A stretch of 11,164 bases of DNA from Chloroflexota bacterium (GCA_030636125.1 DAOVXM010000037.1:1-11164); one strand, 5' to 3'. Shown: positions 1 to 6,877, counted from the stretch's first letter. Made by a program: numbers and translations. Notes: generated from the letters alone by a model not told the origin.

Positions 1-48
1 GGTCTCCCCTGGAACGGCCGCTGGCTTAAAAATGGCTTAACTTTTTTA

Positions 49-77
49 TTGACAGGTCATTCAAGTTGATATAAACT
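49..77 (+). promoter_or_regulatory. Candidate sigma70-type promoter upstream of the liv cassette
   Basis: A perfect -35 hexamer TTGACA (49-54) is followed after 17 nt by TAAACT (72-77), within the AT-rich stretch TATAAACT. Transcription would start near 84, leaving a leader of about 400 nt before the binding-protein gene at 483. The -35 box lies inside a 10-nt sequence (48-57) that recurs inverted at 176-185. I saw no better promoter nearer to 483. Without transcript data this is only a candidate. Confidence 0.4.
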
Positions 78-83
78 CTTATT

Positions 84-482
84 ATATTTCAGACTAATCC
101 AGAAAAATAACCTTTGTAGGTACGCTTTAGCATCGCTGTTGCAACTAGCCAAAAATTCTACTGAGAATGACTAGTACCTGTCAATGGAACATAAAAAAGA
201 GAATTTGAAGATGAGGGGAGGTTCTTGCTTTATTTCCAGCGTGAAAGAGATAATCCCACGCTATTTTGGCGCGTTTTTGGCTGGTGCATTATTACCTGGA
301 TGCATCTAGTTTTAGGATGATATCCAGATGGGGTAGCTGTGCTGCTCTTGGTTCAAACGTTCGACACTTAAGGAGGTGATGTAACCTGACCTAATACTAT
401 AGACATATTAAAAAGACCGCATTGCTGTATCAGATCACCTGTCTATTGGCAAATTTCCTAATCCATTGAGAGGAGAGAGAAA
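84..482 (+). other. Long non-coding leader of the liv cassette, with hairpins
   Basis: This stretch holds no convincing gene. It contains a short hairpin with arms AGCGTG (238-243) and CACGCT (257-262), and a stronger one at 296-327. A perfect Shine-Dalgarno at 371-377 is followed at once by in-frame GTG ATG TAA. AGGTGAT (374-380) can pair with ATCACCT (434-440). The real SD of the binding-protein gene is GAGGAGAG, just before the ATG at 483. A 41-codon ORF (184-309) exists but has no SD and resembles nothing I know. The length and structure fit a regulatory leader, but I recognise no riboswitch or T-box consensus. Confidence 0.4.
296..327 (+). other. Hairpin in the leader
   Basis: Outer arms CTGGAT (296-301) and ATCCAG (322-327) pair perfectly. 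After a small asymmetric bulge, inner arms CATC (303-306) and GATG (316-319) pair around a 9-nt loop TAGTTTTAG. That gives ten base pairs in all. No T-run follows, so it is not a standard intrinsic terminator. It could be a structural element of the leader RNA. Confidence 0.4.
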
Positions 483-1661
483 ATGAATAAACGAAATCTG
501 ATGTTTGTATTGAGCTTGATTTTAGTTGGGGCGTTCCTAGCAAGTGCTTGCGGTCAAGCAGCCCAACCAGCCATTGTAATTGGCGTGAATGCACCGCTAA
601 CTGGAGACATCCCTAAAGTGGGTGAAGGTAGTAAGTTTGCGGCACAGATGTGGTTGGAGGACATTAACGAGGCTGGTGGATTGGACGTTGGCGGCACAAA
701 GTACCCGGTTGAGCTGGTTATCGAGGATAACGAGTCCAAGGCAGAATCAGCTACCAAGGCCAACACCAAGTTAATTACCCAGGATGAAGTATTAGTGATT
801 GTGGGCCCGCAATCCTCCAAGCAGGCGGTGCCAGCGGGTGGCGTGGCGAACGATAATGAAACCCCGATGGTCAGCCCGTGGTCGACAAACCCCAACACCA
901 CCTTGGACCGGCCATGGGTGTTCCGCACACCCTTCCTGGATCCCTTCCAGGGACCGGTCATCGCCAATTTCGTTTCCGAAGAATTTGGCTTCACTAAAGC
1001 TGCGGTGCTTTATGATGTCGCCAGCGATTACCCGAAAGGATTAGCTGAGTTCTTTAAAGGAGCTTGGGAGGATATCAACGGGGCTGGTTCTGTGGTGGCC
1101 TATGAGAGCTTTACGACCAAGGACACTGATTTCTCGGCCCAACTTACCAAGATCAGGGAGTCAGGGGCTGAATTTATCTTCACGCCTCAGTATTACAACG
1201 AGGTGGCTTTGATCGCACAGCAGGCTCATGAATTGGGCTGGGATGCACCCATTGTGGGTAGCGACAGTTGGGGCTCGGCTGAGCTGATGAATCTGTGCGG
1301 TGACGACTGCAAAGGGCTGTTCTTCAGCACTCATTACGCTGCCGCTGGAGCCACAGGTGCTACAAAAGAGTTCATTGATCGCTATAACGCCGAACATGGA
1401 TACATACCTGATGATGTAGGCGCGCTCACCTGGGATACAATGCTCATCATCCAGAAAGCTATCCAAGATTGTGGCGAGATCACCGGGGATATCAGTAAAG
1501 ATCGTGCTTGTGTGCGTGCTGCGCTGGCAAAAATTAAAAACTTCGAGGGTATAACTGGAACGATGACCTTCACTGAACAAGGAGACCCGATTAAGTGCGC
1601 GGTTATCGTCAAGATCAGTGACGCTGGCGAGTTCGAGTTTTATCAACAAGTTTGCCCATAA
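483..1661 (+). CDS. livK: Branched-chain amino acid ABC transporter, substrate-binding lipoprotein
   Basis: This is the extracytoplasmic receptor of the LIV/HAAT importer encoded downstream; it captures the ligand and delivers it to LivH-LivM. The 392-residue product starts with a lipoprotein signal peptide: MNKR, a hydrophobic stretch at 6-20, then a lipobox-like LASAC with the acylated Cys at 23. The mature part begins with AIVIGVNAPLTGD and continues as a type 1 periplasmic binding fold (Peripla_BP_6 type), with VGPQSSKQAVPAG near 110-120. Six further cysteines (C272, C276, C330, C343, C372, C391) fall in pairs and could form three disulfides, consistent with a protein outside the membrane. 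The ATG at 483 has the SD GAGGAGAG a few bases upstream. The family binds Leu/Ile/Val but also other amino acids, amides or urea, so the ligand is uncertain. A structured 134-nt gap separates it from livH. Confidence 0.93.
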   Translation: MNKRNLMFVLSLILVGAFLASACGQAAQPAIVIGVNAPLTGDIPKVGEGSKFAAQMWLEDINEAGGLDVGGTKYPVELVIEDNESKAESATKANTKLITQDEVLVIVGPQSSKQAVPAGGVANDNETPMVSPWSTNPNTTLDRPWVFRTPFLDPFQGPVIANFVSEEFGFTKAAVLYDVASDYPKGLAEFFKGAWEDINGAGSVVAYESFTTKDTDFSAQLTKIRESGAEFIFTPQYYNEVALIAQQAHELGWDAPIVGSDSWGSAELMNLCGDDCKGLFFSTHYAAAGATGATKEFIDRYNAEHGYIPDDVGALTWDTMLIIQKAIQDCGEITGDISKDRACVRAALAKIKNFEGITGTMTFTEQGDPIKCAVIVKISDAGEFEFYQQVCP

Positions 1662-1693
1662 GAGTGGGAGGTTAGGGCTTCCCCCCAGTTTCT

Positions 1694-1703
1694 CGAAATT
1701 TCG
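1694..1703. repeat. Short palindrome in the livK-livH gap
   Basis: CGAAATTTCG is a perfect 10-nt palindrome about 30 nt after the binding-protein stop codon. It is followed by the overlapping palindrome TCGCGA (1701-1706). It could be a small operator half-site pair, but a palindrome of this size is also expected by chance. Confidence 0.2.
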
Positions 1704-1730
1704 CGACCTTTGTGGGTTGTGAATAATAAC

Positions 1731-1785
1731 ATAGGAGAGCGGGCCAAGGTGGATACCAAAAACCCGCCCTCCTATTAGAAGGAGG
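1731..1785 (+). promoter_or_regulatory. Mutually exclusive hairpins controlling access to the livH ribosome-binding site
   Basis: Hairpin I pairs 1731-1743 (ATAGGAGAGCGGG) with 1763-1775 (CCCGCCCTCCTAT): twelve pairs with one A-C mismatch and a 19-nt loop. Hairpin II pairs CCTCCT (1768-1773) with AGGAGG (1780-1785) across a 6-nt loop. AGGAGG is the core of the livH SD. The two structures share 1768-1773, so only one can form at a time. Hairpin I leaves the SD free and hairpin II hides it. This is seen by base pairing only; its use as a switch is inference. It could instead stabilise the 3' end of the upstream binding-protein mRNA and so help set a high receptor-to-permease ratio. Confidence 0.5.
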
Positions 1786-1795
1786 TGTTAAAGCA

Positions 1796-2719
1796 ATGGA
1801 ATTTTTCCTCCAAATGGTGGTTAACGCCCTTCAGCTGGGAAGTTTCTACGCCTTGATCGCTCTGGGGTATTCCATGGTCTATGGCGTGCTCTTGTTGTTC
1901 AACTTTGCTCACGGTGACATCTTTATGGTTGGGGCATATATTGGCTTCGGCATTGCGATCGGTTTCCTTTGGTTGCTGGGCTTTACCGCGCTTGTTATAC
2001 CCGGCTGGTTGGTATTAGTGCTGACCATCCTGCTGGCGATGTTTGTGACTTCCTTTTTTGGCATAGCCCTCGAGAGGATCGGCTACCGGCCTTTGCGCAA
2101 TGCGCCGCGCGCCTCCGCGGCTATCACGGGTCTGATGATCGGTATCATGCTGGAGACTGCCAACCTGGCCTTATTGGGTGCACAGCGGTTTAGCTTCCCA
2201 AGCCTGATCGAGACGACCACCTACCAGATTTCAGGCGTGATCATTACCAACAAGAAGATAATGATCGTCCTAGTGGCTTTATTGCTCATGTTAGCCTTGC
2301 ACCAGTTCGTACAGCGGACCAAGTGGGGTATGGCTATGCGGGCTACGGCTTATGACTTCGTGGTCGTGCCTCTCATGGGTGTGCCTCTTAATAATATCGC
2401 CGCGCTCACCTTTGCCCTGGGATCGGGGCTGGCAGCCGCGGCCGGGATTCTCTTTAGCGTCGCTTATCCGGTTCTGGATCCTTATATGGGTATTACTTTT
2501 GGCTGGAAAGCATTTGTAGCCGCAATCTTAGGCGGTCGCGGCTCCATTTTGGGAGCTGCGGTAGCTGGGTTCATGCTGGGTTTCATCGAGATTTTTGTGG
2601 CGGCGTTTTTCCCATCAACGTTGCGCGATCTGATAGCTTACTCGATCATCTTGCTTATCCTGGTCTTTAGACCGCACGGTTTATTCGGTGAGGAATATAC
2701 CGCCCAGTTGAGGCTATAA
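1796..2719 (+). CDS. livH: Branched-chain amino acid ABC transporter permease LivH
   Basis: This is one of the two membrane subunits that form the translocation path of the importer. The 307-residue product has the usual LivH opening: a first helix with LQLGSFYALIALGYSMVYG, then LLFNFAHGDIFMVGAY, which is typical of the family. Several further hydrophobic segments follow, and the end RPHGLFG is also characteristic. The cytoplasmic coupling loop that contacts the ATPases lies near residues 175-198 and keeps GMAMRA and LMGV. Its middle, TAYDFVVVP, is more hydrophobic than the charged loop I would expect. Length is normal for LivH (about 300). The ATG at 1796 has a strong SD, AAGGAGGTG (1779-1787), which can be hidden in a hairpin. 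livM follows after 42 nt. Confidence 0.95.
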   Translation: MEFFLQMVVNALQLGSFYALIALGYSMVYGVLLLFNFAHGDIFMVGAYIGFGIAIGFLWLLGFTALVIPGWLVLVLTILLAMFVTSFFGIALERIGYRPLRNAPRASAAITGLMIGIMLETANLALLGAQRFSFPSLIETTTYQISGVIITNKKIMIVLVALLLMLALHQFVQRTKWGMAMRATAYDFVVVPLMGVPLNNIAALTFALGSGLAAAAGILFSVAYPVLDPYMGITFGWKAFVAAILGGRGSILGAAVAGFMLGFIEIFVAAFFPSTLRDLIAYSIILLILVFRPHGLFGEEYTAQLRL

Positions 2720-2761
2720 CCAAAAGTGAAGCGATTTAGATGAAGAATACGAGGGAAAAAT

Positions 2762-4078
2762 ATGGCAGTTACTAGCGGAACGATATCCACAAACCGGGAG
2801 CGTATTAGCCTACTGAAAACACAGATATCGGCGCCATTTGTCCTGGTGCCTATGCTCGGTTGGCTCCTGGGAGCGTTGGTCGCGGTGGTGCTTGAACCGC
2901 TCATCGGTCTGCCACTGGCCCAGGCATTGGGTATGCGTAGGATTCCTGCCCTGTTTGGCATTGTTATTGCGCTCCAAAAGCCGGCGCTGATCCCCAGTAC
3001 CATCCTGTATGATTTATTGATCTATGTCTTGCCCATTACTCTGGTCGCAAAGTTGAGCGCCACACCGGCGAACTGGACGGTGACCAAATTATTTAATATC
3101 CGCTCGTGGGTATCCGTACTTTTACATATCTTGCTGTTGTATATCATCCTACAAATCTGGGTAGATGTCAGCGACTACCGCCTCCTGGTGGTCAGGCTAA
3201 TCCTGGTCGCAATCATTATCACGTTGAGCTTGAATTTAATTAATGGTTATATGGGGGAATTCTCTTGCTCCCACCCTGGGTTTATTGCTCTGGGGGCCTA
3301 TGGTGCCTCGGTTTTCACGGTGGGATTATTCGTCAATGATAACATCCTGGGAGCTGCGCTCTTGCCGGAAAGTATGGGGCGTTTTTTGTTTCCGATCGGT
3401 TTGATATTGGGTGGCGTGATGGCTTCTTTAGGGGCTATTATAGTTGCTATCCCTTCGTTTAATACTCGCGGCGACTATTTGGCAATTATTTCATTAGCGT
3501 TCATGTTCATGGTTAAAAGCCTATTCGAGAACCTGGAGGTCGTTGGTGGGCCGCGCGGCTTAGGAAGTCAGCCAGATTGGGCTGGTTTACCGACCGTGTT
3601 CCTCTGGACGATTCTGGGTGTCTGGATCATGAATAATTTTGTCCGTTCTACCCTGGGGAAAGCGTTGAACGCAGTGCGTGACGGTGAGACGGCGGCCGAA
3701 GCCATGACGGTCAACACTCGCCGTACGAAGTTTACAGCTTTCTTGTTTGGAGCGTTTTGGGCTGGCGTGGCGGGTGGGCTTTATGCCCATGTGATCCGAT
3801 ATGTCAATCCCAGTTCCTTCGGTATCCAGATGCTGGCCGAGGTTCTGGCCATGGTCTACTTTGGCGGATTGAATTCAATCCAGGGGTCGATCGTCGGCGC
3901 CCTTAGCATCAACCTTCTCGGTGAAGCGCTGCGACCACTAGAAATATATAAATGGCTTGTCATCCCACTCCTGCTGATCGTTGTGATGATAACTCGCCCG
4001 ACAGGGTTAATATCGTTCACAACATTTGATTTCACGACATTGATCAAGCCAAAACAGAAACCAGAGGGGGAGGTGTAG
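2762..4078 (+). CDS. livM: Branched-chain amino acid ABC transporter permease LivM
   Basis: This is the second permease subunit and pairs with LivH. The product is 438 residues. The conserved LivM core starts near residue 155 with LSLNLINGYMGEFSCSHPGF, corresponding to the usual GQxSxGHxxF motif, followed by ALGAYGAS. The segments RGDYLAIISLAF and VVGGPRGLG, the coupling loop at 299-315 (GKALNAVRDGETAAEAM), and the closing RPTGL are all family hallmarks. About 120 residues precede the core and include at least two hydrophobic stretches (about 24-45 and 82-98). An N-terminal extension also exists in enterobacterial LivM. The start at 2762 has only a weak SD (GAGGGA). The stop is 1 nt before the livG start, so translation is probably coupled. 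Confidence 0.94.
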   Translation: MAVTSGTISTNRERISLLKTQISAPFVLVPMLGWLLGALVAVVLEPLIGLPLAQALGMRRIPALFGIVIALQKPALIPSTILYDLLIYVLPITLVAKLSATPANWTVTKLFNIRSWVSVLLHILLLYIILQIWVDVSDYRLLVVRLILVAIIITLSLNLINGYMGEFSCSHPGFIALGAYGASVFTVGLFVNDNILGAALLPESMGRFLFPIGLILGGVMASLGAIIVAIPSFNTRGDYLAIISLAFMFMVKSLFENLEVVGGPRGLGSQPDWAGLPTVFLWTILGVWIMNNFVRSTLGKALNAVRDGETAAEAMTVNTRRTKFTAFLFGAFWAGVAGGLYAHVIRYVNPSSFGIQMLAEVLAMVYFGGLNSIQGSIVGALSINLLGEALRPLEIYKWLVIPLLLIVVMITRPTGLISFTTFDFTTLIKPKQKPEGEV

Positions 4079-4079
4079 C

Positions 4080-4850
4080 ATGGCACTGCTGCAAGTTGAT
4101 AATATGACCCACTACTTTGGGGGGTTGCGAGCGGTCAATAATTACAGCCTCGAAATTGAGCTAGGGCAAATCAGGGGCTTAATTGGACCCAATGGAGCTG
4201 GAAAAACCACCATTTTCAATCTCATCACGGGAATCTATAAACCGACGGAAGGCGATATCGTCTTGGAAGGCAACAACCTCATCGGTCTCAGACCTCATCA
4301 AATCGCCTCTAGGGGCCTGGCGCGCACATTTCAAAATTTGCGCTTGTGGCGGCATATGACCGTCCTTGAGCATGTAAAACAAGCGCGTTATTCAAAGATC
4401 AACTACGGGTTGGTTGGCGCCTTTTTTGGAACCGCTGAACGTCATCGCGAAGAAGAAGAGAATGAAAGGATCGCGCGTGATTTGCTTAACTTGGTGGGGA
4501 TTTCCCAACTTGCGGACCAGGTTGTAACCAATCTGCCTTATGGCGCCCAGCGCAGGGTGGAACTAGCGCGTGCCCTGGCAATTGAACCTGTAATATTGTT
4601 CCTGGATGAACCCACTGCTGGCATGAATCCCGAAGAGCTGGAACAAATGATGCAGATCGTGAGACAAGTTCACCAAGAGCTGGGTATGGCGATATTCCTC
4701 ATTGAGCATAGGATGAGAGTGGTTATGGAACTTTGCGAAGTAATTCAAACTCTGGTCTTTGGAGAGGTTATTGCAGAGGGTGGCCCGGAGGAGATTCGCA
4801 ACAACCCGGCCGTGATAGAAGCTTATCTTGGCAAGGAGGTGGTGACTTGA
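4080..4850 (+). CDS. livG: Branched-chain amino acid ABC transporter ATP-binding protein LivG
   Basis: This is one of the two cytoplasmic ATPases that power the importer. In the 256-residue protein the Walker A motif is GPNGAGKTT (36-44), the Q-loop is ARTFQNLRLW, the signature is LPYGAQRR (152-159), and Walker B is ILFLDEPTAGMNPEE with D176 and E177. An H-loop follows in LIEHRMRVV, and the C-terminus EAYLGKE is typical. LivG proteins differ from LivF in having a longer helical insert after the Q-loop, seen here as RYSKINYGLVGAFFG. The SD GGGGGAGG overlaps the end of livM. The TGA stop shares its A with the ATG of livF, which indicates coupled translation of the two ATPases. Confidence 0.96.
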   Translation: MALLQVDNMTHYFGGLRAVNNYSLEIELGQIRGLIGPNGAGKTTIFNLITGIYKPTEGDIVLEGNNLIGLRPHQIASRGLARTFQNLRLWRHMTVLEHVKQARYSKINYGLVGAFFGTAERHREEEENERIARDLLNLVGISQLADQVVTNLPYGAQRRVELARALAIEPVILFLDEPTAGMNPEELEQMMQIVRQVHQELGMAIFLIEHRMRVVMELCEVIQTLVFGEVIAEGGPEEIRNNPAVIEAYLGKEVVT

Positions 4851-5563
4851 TGTTGCTCTCCATAGAAAACCTTGGGGTCTCCTATGACAAAATAAAAGCC
4901 CTGCATGGGGTGAGCTTTCAAGTTGATGAGGGAGAAATCGTCTGCATTATTGGTGCTAACGGCGCTGGGAAGAGTACTACGTTGCGCGCAATCTCTCGCT
5001 TAGTCCCGGTCGAAAAAGGAAGTAAGATGACCTTTATGGGCAAAGACTTGCTTGAATATAATGCAGATAAGGTGGTCAGCGAACTGGGGATCTCGCATGC
5101 TCCTGAGGGCAGACGATTATTTGGCAATTTAACCGTCATGGAGAATCTCAAATTAGCAGCTTATGCTCGCAAGGATGGGCGCCAGGTGAACCAGGATATC
5201 GAGTGGGTGTTTTCTATCTTTCCCCGCCTAGAAGAGCGCATGCACCAGAAATCAGGCACGCTCAGTGGAGGCGAACAGCAAATGCTAGCCGTGGGGAGAG
5301 CGCTTATAAGTGGCAGAAAGGTCATGCTTTTGGATGAACCCTCGATGGGATTGGCGCCCTTGTTGATGATGGATGTTTTTGATGTAATGACCGAGATCAA
5401 TAAGAAGGGGACTACTATCTTGCTTGTTGAGCAAAATGCGCGCATGGCGTTGCAATTTGCCCAGCGTGGTTATGTGTTGGAGAGCGGTAATTTGGTCTTG
5501 GAGGGAGATTCCAAGGATTTATTGAATGATCCTCAAGTGAAGAAGGCTTATCTTGGCGGTTAG
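4850..5563 (+). CDS. livF: Branched-chain amino acid ABC transporter ATP-binding protein LivF
   Basis: This is the second ATPase subunit, expected to form a heterodimer with LivG. I chose the ATG at 4850, giving 237 residues, because it is preceded by the strong SD AAGGAGGTGG, overlaps the livG stop by one base (TGATG) and matches the usual LivF length. The open frame extends upstream to 4733 but that part overlaps livG and is not LivF-like. Walker A is GANGAGKST (35-43), SHAPEGRRLFGNLTVMENL is the characteristic LivF stretch after the Q-loop region, the signature is LSGGEQQ (138-144), and Walker B has D162-E163 in LLDEPSMGLAP. LLVEQNA contains the position equivalent to the H-loop, with Gln as is usual in LivF. 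It is the last gene of the cassette. Confidence 0.96.
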   Translation: MLLSIENLGVSYDKIKALHGVSFQVDEGEIVCIIGANGAGKSTTLRAISRLVPVEKGSKMTFMGKDLLEYNADKVVSELGISHAPEGRRLFGNLTVMENLKLAAYARKDGRQVNQDIEWVFSIFPRLEERMHQKSGTLSGGEQQMLAVGRALISGRKVMLLDEPSMGLAPLLMMDVFDVMTEINKKGTTILLVEQNARMALQFAQRGYVLESGNLVLEGDSKDLLNDPQVKKAYLGG

Positions 5564-5599
5564 ATAAAGTGCAACTAACCAACTTGGGATAGGGTGAGA

Positions 5600-5649
5600 T
5601 GGGTAAATGATGTGCGGGGAGCGTACGCTCCCCGCACATCATTTACCCA
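5600..5649. terminator. 50-nt perfect palindrome between convergent livF and alr; possible bidirectional terminator
   Basis: Every base from 5600 to 5624 is complementary to 5649 down to 5625, with no mismatch and no spacer. The centre is GCGTACGC and the inner arms contain GCGGGGAGC. As RNA it would form a stem of about 23 bp with a GUAC loop, identical from either strand. It sits 36 nt after the livF stop and 23 nt after the alr stop, exactly where a shared terminator is expected. There is no T-run on either side, so it is not a canonical rho-independent terminator. An outer GGGAT (5586-5590) and ATCCC (5652-5656) could extend the pairing. Confidence 0.6.
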
Positions 5650-5672
5650 AAATCCCTCCTTAAAGATCAGGT

Positions 5673-6785
5673 TTACATATTTATCCGGGGGGCGCGCGCT
5701 CCAATAGCACACACGACTTCATAATTAATTGTTCCCCAGACCTCAGCGATATCCTCGGCCGTGATCCGGCAACCTTCTTGTTCACCCAGTAATATAACCG
5801 TGTCACCTGCCTGAGCTTCTGGTACCTCATCCAGTTGTACCAAAATCTGGTCCATACACACCCGGCCGATCACTGGTACCCGTCGGCCCCCGACCAGCAC
5901 ATAGTTTCCTGGTGTTCTTCGAAATCCATCGGCGTAACCCGCGGGGATTGTCCCCACACGCTCGTTATTTTGGGTGATGTATTCGTGGCCATAGCTCACG
6001 CCGGACCCGGCTGGTAAGACCTTCACCTGGCTTAGAACAGTCTTCCAGGTTAATGCCCGACGAAAGCTCTCAGGAGTGGGGCATTCTGCTGATGGGTTCA
6101 AGCCATACATGGCAATCCCTAAACGTACTAGGTTAAAGTGAGCGCTGGGGCGAGTCAGGCTGGCTGCCGAGTTGGCGGCGTGGACAAGCGGCGGCCTCAA
6201 GCCCATCTGCTCCAGCTTAAGGATCACCGTTCGAAAAATATCCTCCTGGTGGTCGCTAGGTGTTTTGTCGAGTTCGTCTGCACGCGCGAAGTGTGTGAAA
6301 AGACCTTCCAAGACCACCCCAGGCGTATTGGTGATATGCTCTGCCAGTGCTAATGTTTCTTGTGGAGGGATGCCGAGCCGGCCCATACCAGTGTCGACTT
6401 TGAGATGCAAGAGAGCCGAAGCCCCGGTATTTACTGCGAGCGCAGAGGCTTTTTCCACTTGCTCGTAGTTCCACACAGTCATCGAGATCCTATGGTTAAT
6501 GGCGTCCAGCATTCCGCCAGCAGGTGTGTAGCCAAGCAATAGTATTGGGCAGTCCAACCCCGCACCTCGCAGCTCGAGGGCCTCCTCGATTTGGGCAACA
6601 CCACACCAGGTTGCCCCGCCTTGTAGGGCGGCCTGGGCGACCGGCAGCGCGCCGTGACCATAGGCGTTGGCCTTTACGATCGCCATAACTTCTACGCCGC
6701 TTAGATCACGCACATAGCGCACATTGTATTCAATCGCCCCGAGGTCAATTTCCACCCAGGTTGAATAGATATTTTCCATAGCCAT
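5673..6785 (-). CDS. alr: Alanine racemase
   Basis: This PLP enzyme interconverts L- and D-alanine in the cytoplasm, supplying D-alanine for peptidoglycan. The 370-residue product has the two-domain Alr layout. VMAIVKANAYGHG holds the PLP-binding lysine (K38), the N-terminal barrel contains LKVDTGMGRLG and THFARAD, and VSYGHEY supplies the second catalytic base at Y265, the same number as in the well-studied Geobacillus enzyme. IPAGYADGFRR and IGRVCMDQ are further hallmarks, and the length is typical. The ATG at 6785 has no SD. A TATACT -10-like box ends only 6 nt before it, so the mRNA may be leaderless. A second ATG two codons in is possible. It is convergent with livF and divergent from the GTPase gene, so it is probably monocistronic here. 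Confidence 0.95.
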   Translation of the reverse strand: MAMENIYSTWVEIDLGAIEYNVRYVRDLSGVEVMAIVKANAYGHGALPVAQAALQGGATWCGVAQIEEALELRGAGLDCPILLLGYTPAGGMLDAINHRISMTVWNYEQVEKASALAVNTGASALLHLKVDTGMGRLGIPPQETLALAEHITNTPGVVLEGLFTHFARADELDKTPSDHQEDIFRTVILKLEQMGLRPPLVHAANSAASLTRPSAHFNLVRLGIAMYGLNPSAECPTPESFRRALTWKTVLSQVKVLPAGSGVSYGHEYITQNNERVGTIPAGYADGFRRTPGNYVLVGGRRVPVIGRVCMDQILVQLDEVPEAQAGDTVILLGEQEGCRITAEDIAEVWGTINYEVVCAIGARAPRINM

Positions 6786-6791
6786 GATAAA

Positions 6792-6797
6792 AGTATA
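6792..6797 (-). promoter_or_regulatory. Candidate -10 box for alr (leaderless transcript)
   Basis: On the minus strand TATACT occupies 6797-6792 and ends 6 nt before the alr ATG. Transcription would therefore start at or within a base of the start codon. The matching -35 at about 6820-6815 reads TTTTCC, which is poor. The absence of an SD upstream of this ATG supports a leaderless message, but the assignment is tentative. Confidence 0.35.
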
Positions 6798-6827
6798 CTT
6801 TGGAATACAAATGGGGAAAAGGTGTCG

Positions 6828-6856
6828 TTGACCCGCTATCTTGGGGATGCTATAAT
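6828..6856 (+). promoter_or_regulatory. Near-consensus extended -10 promoter for the GTPase-selA group
   Basis: TTGACC (6828-6833), a 17-nt spacer and a perfect TATAAT (6851-6856) with TGC directly before it (extended -10). The predicted start site is about 6863, which gives a leader of about 15 nt to the ATG at 6878. This promoter decides the GTPase start: an in-frame ATG at 6800 lies upstream of the promoter and would not be transcribed from it. Confidence 0.75.
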
Positions 6857-6877
6857 GCGGACCAGGACCTACGAATT

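Noticed and set aside
184..309. 41-codon ORF in the leader with a hydrophobic C-terminal end
   Set aside because: It has no SD, no recognisable family and weak coding character; retained only as a remark in the leader entry.
391..401. CTAATACTATA, resembling a fragment of a phage T7-type promoter or a -10 box
   Set aside because: It is far shorter than a phage promoter and no -35 hexamer lies at the right distance.
4733..4849. In-frame upstream extension of livF giving 39 more residues
   Set aside because: It overlaps the livG coding region, is not LivF-like, and the ATG at 4850 has a strong SD and the usual livG-livF overlap.
5415..5642. Minus-strand ORF across the livF end and the palindrome
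   Set aside because: It is antisense to livF, and its C-terminal half within livF and start within the palindrome give no protein-like pattern.
6800..6877. Upstream ATG of the GTPase gene adding 26 residues
   Set aside because: It lies upstream of the near-consensus promoter at 6828-6856, and the added residues simply translate that promoter.
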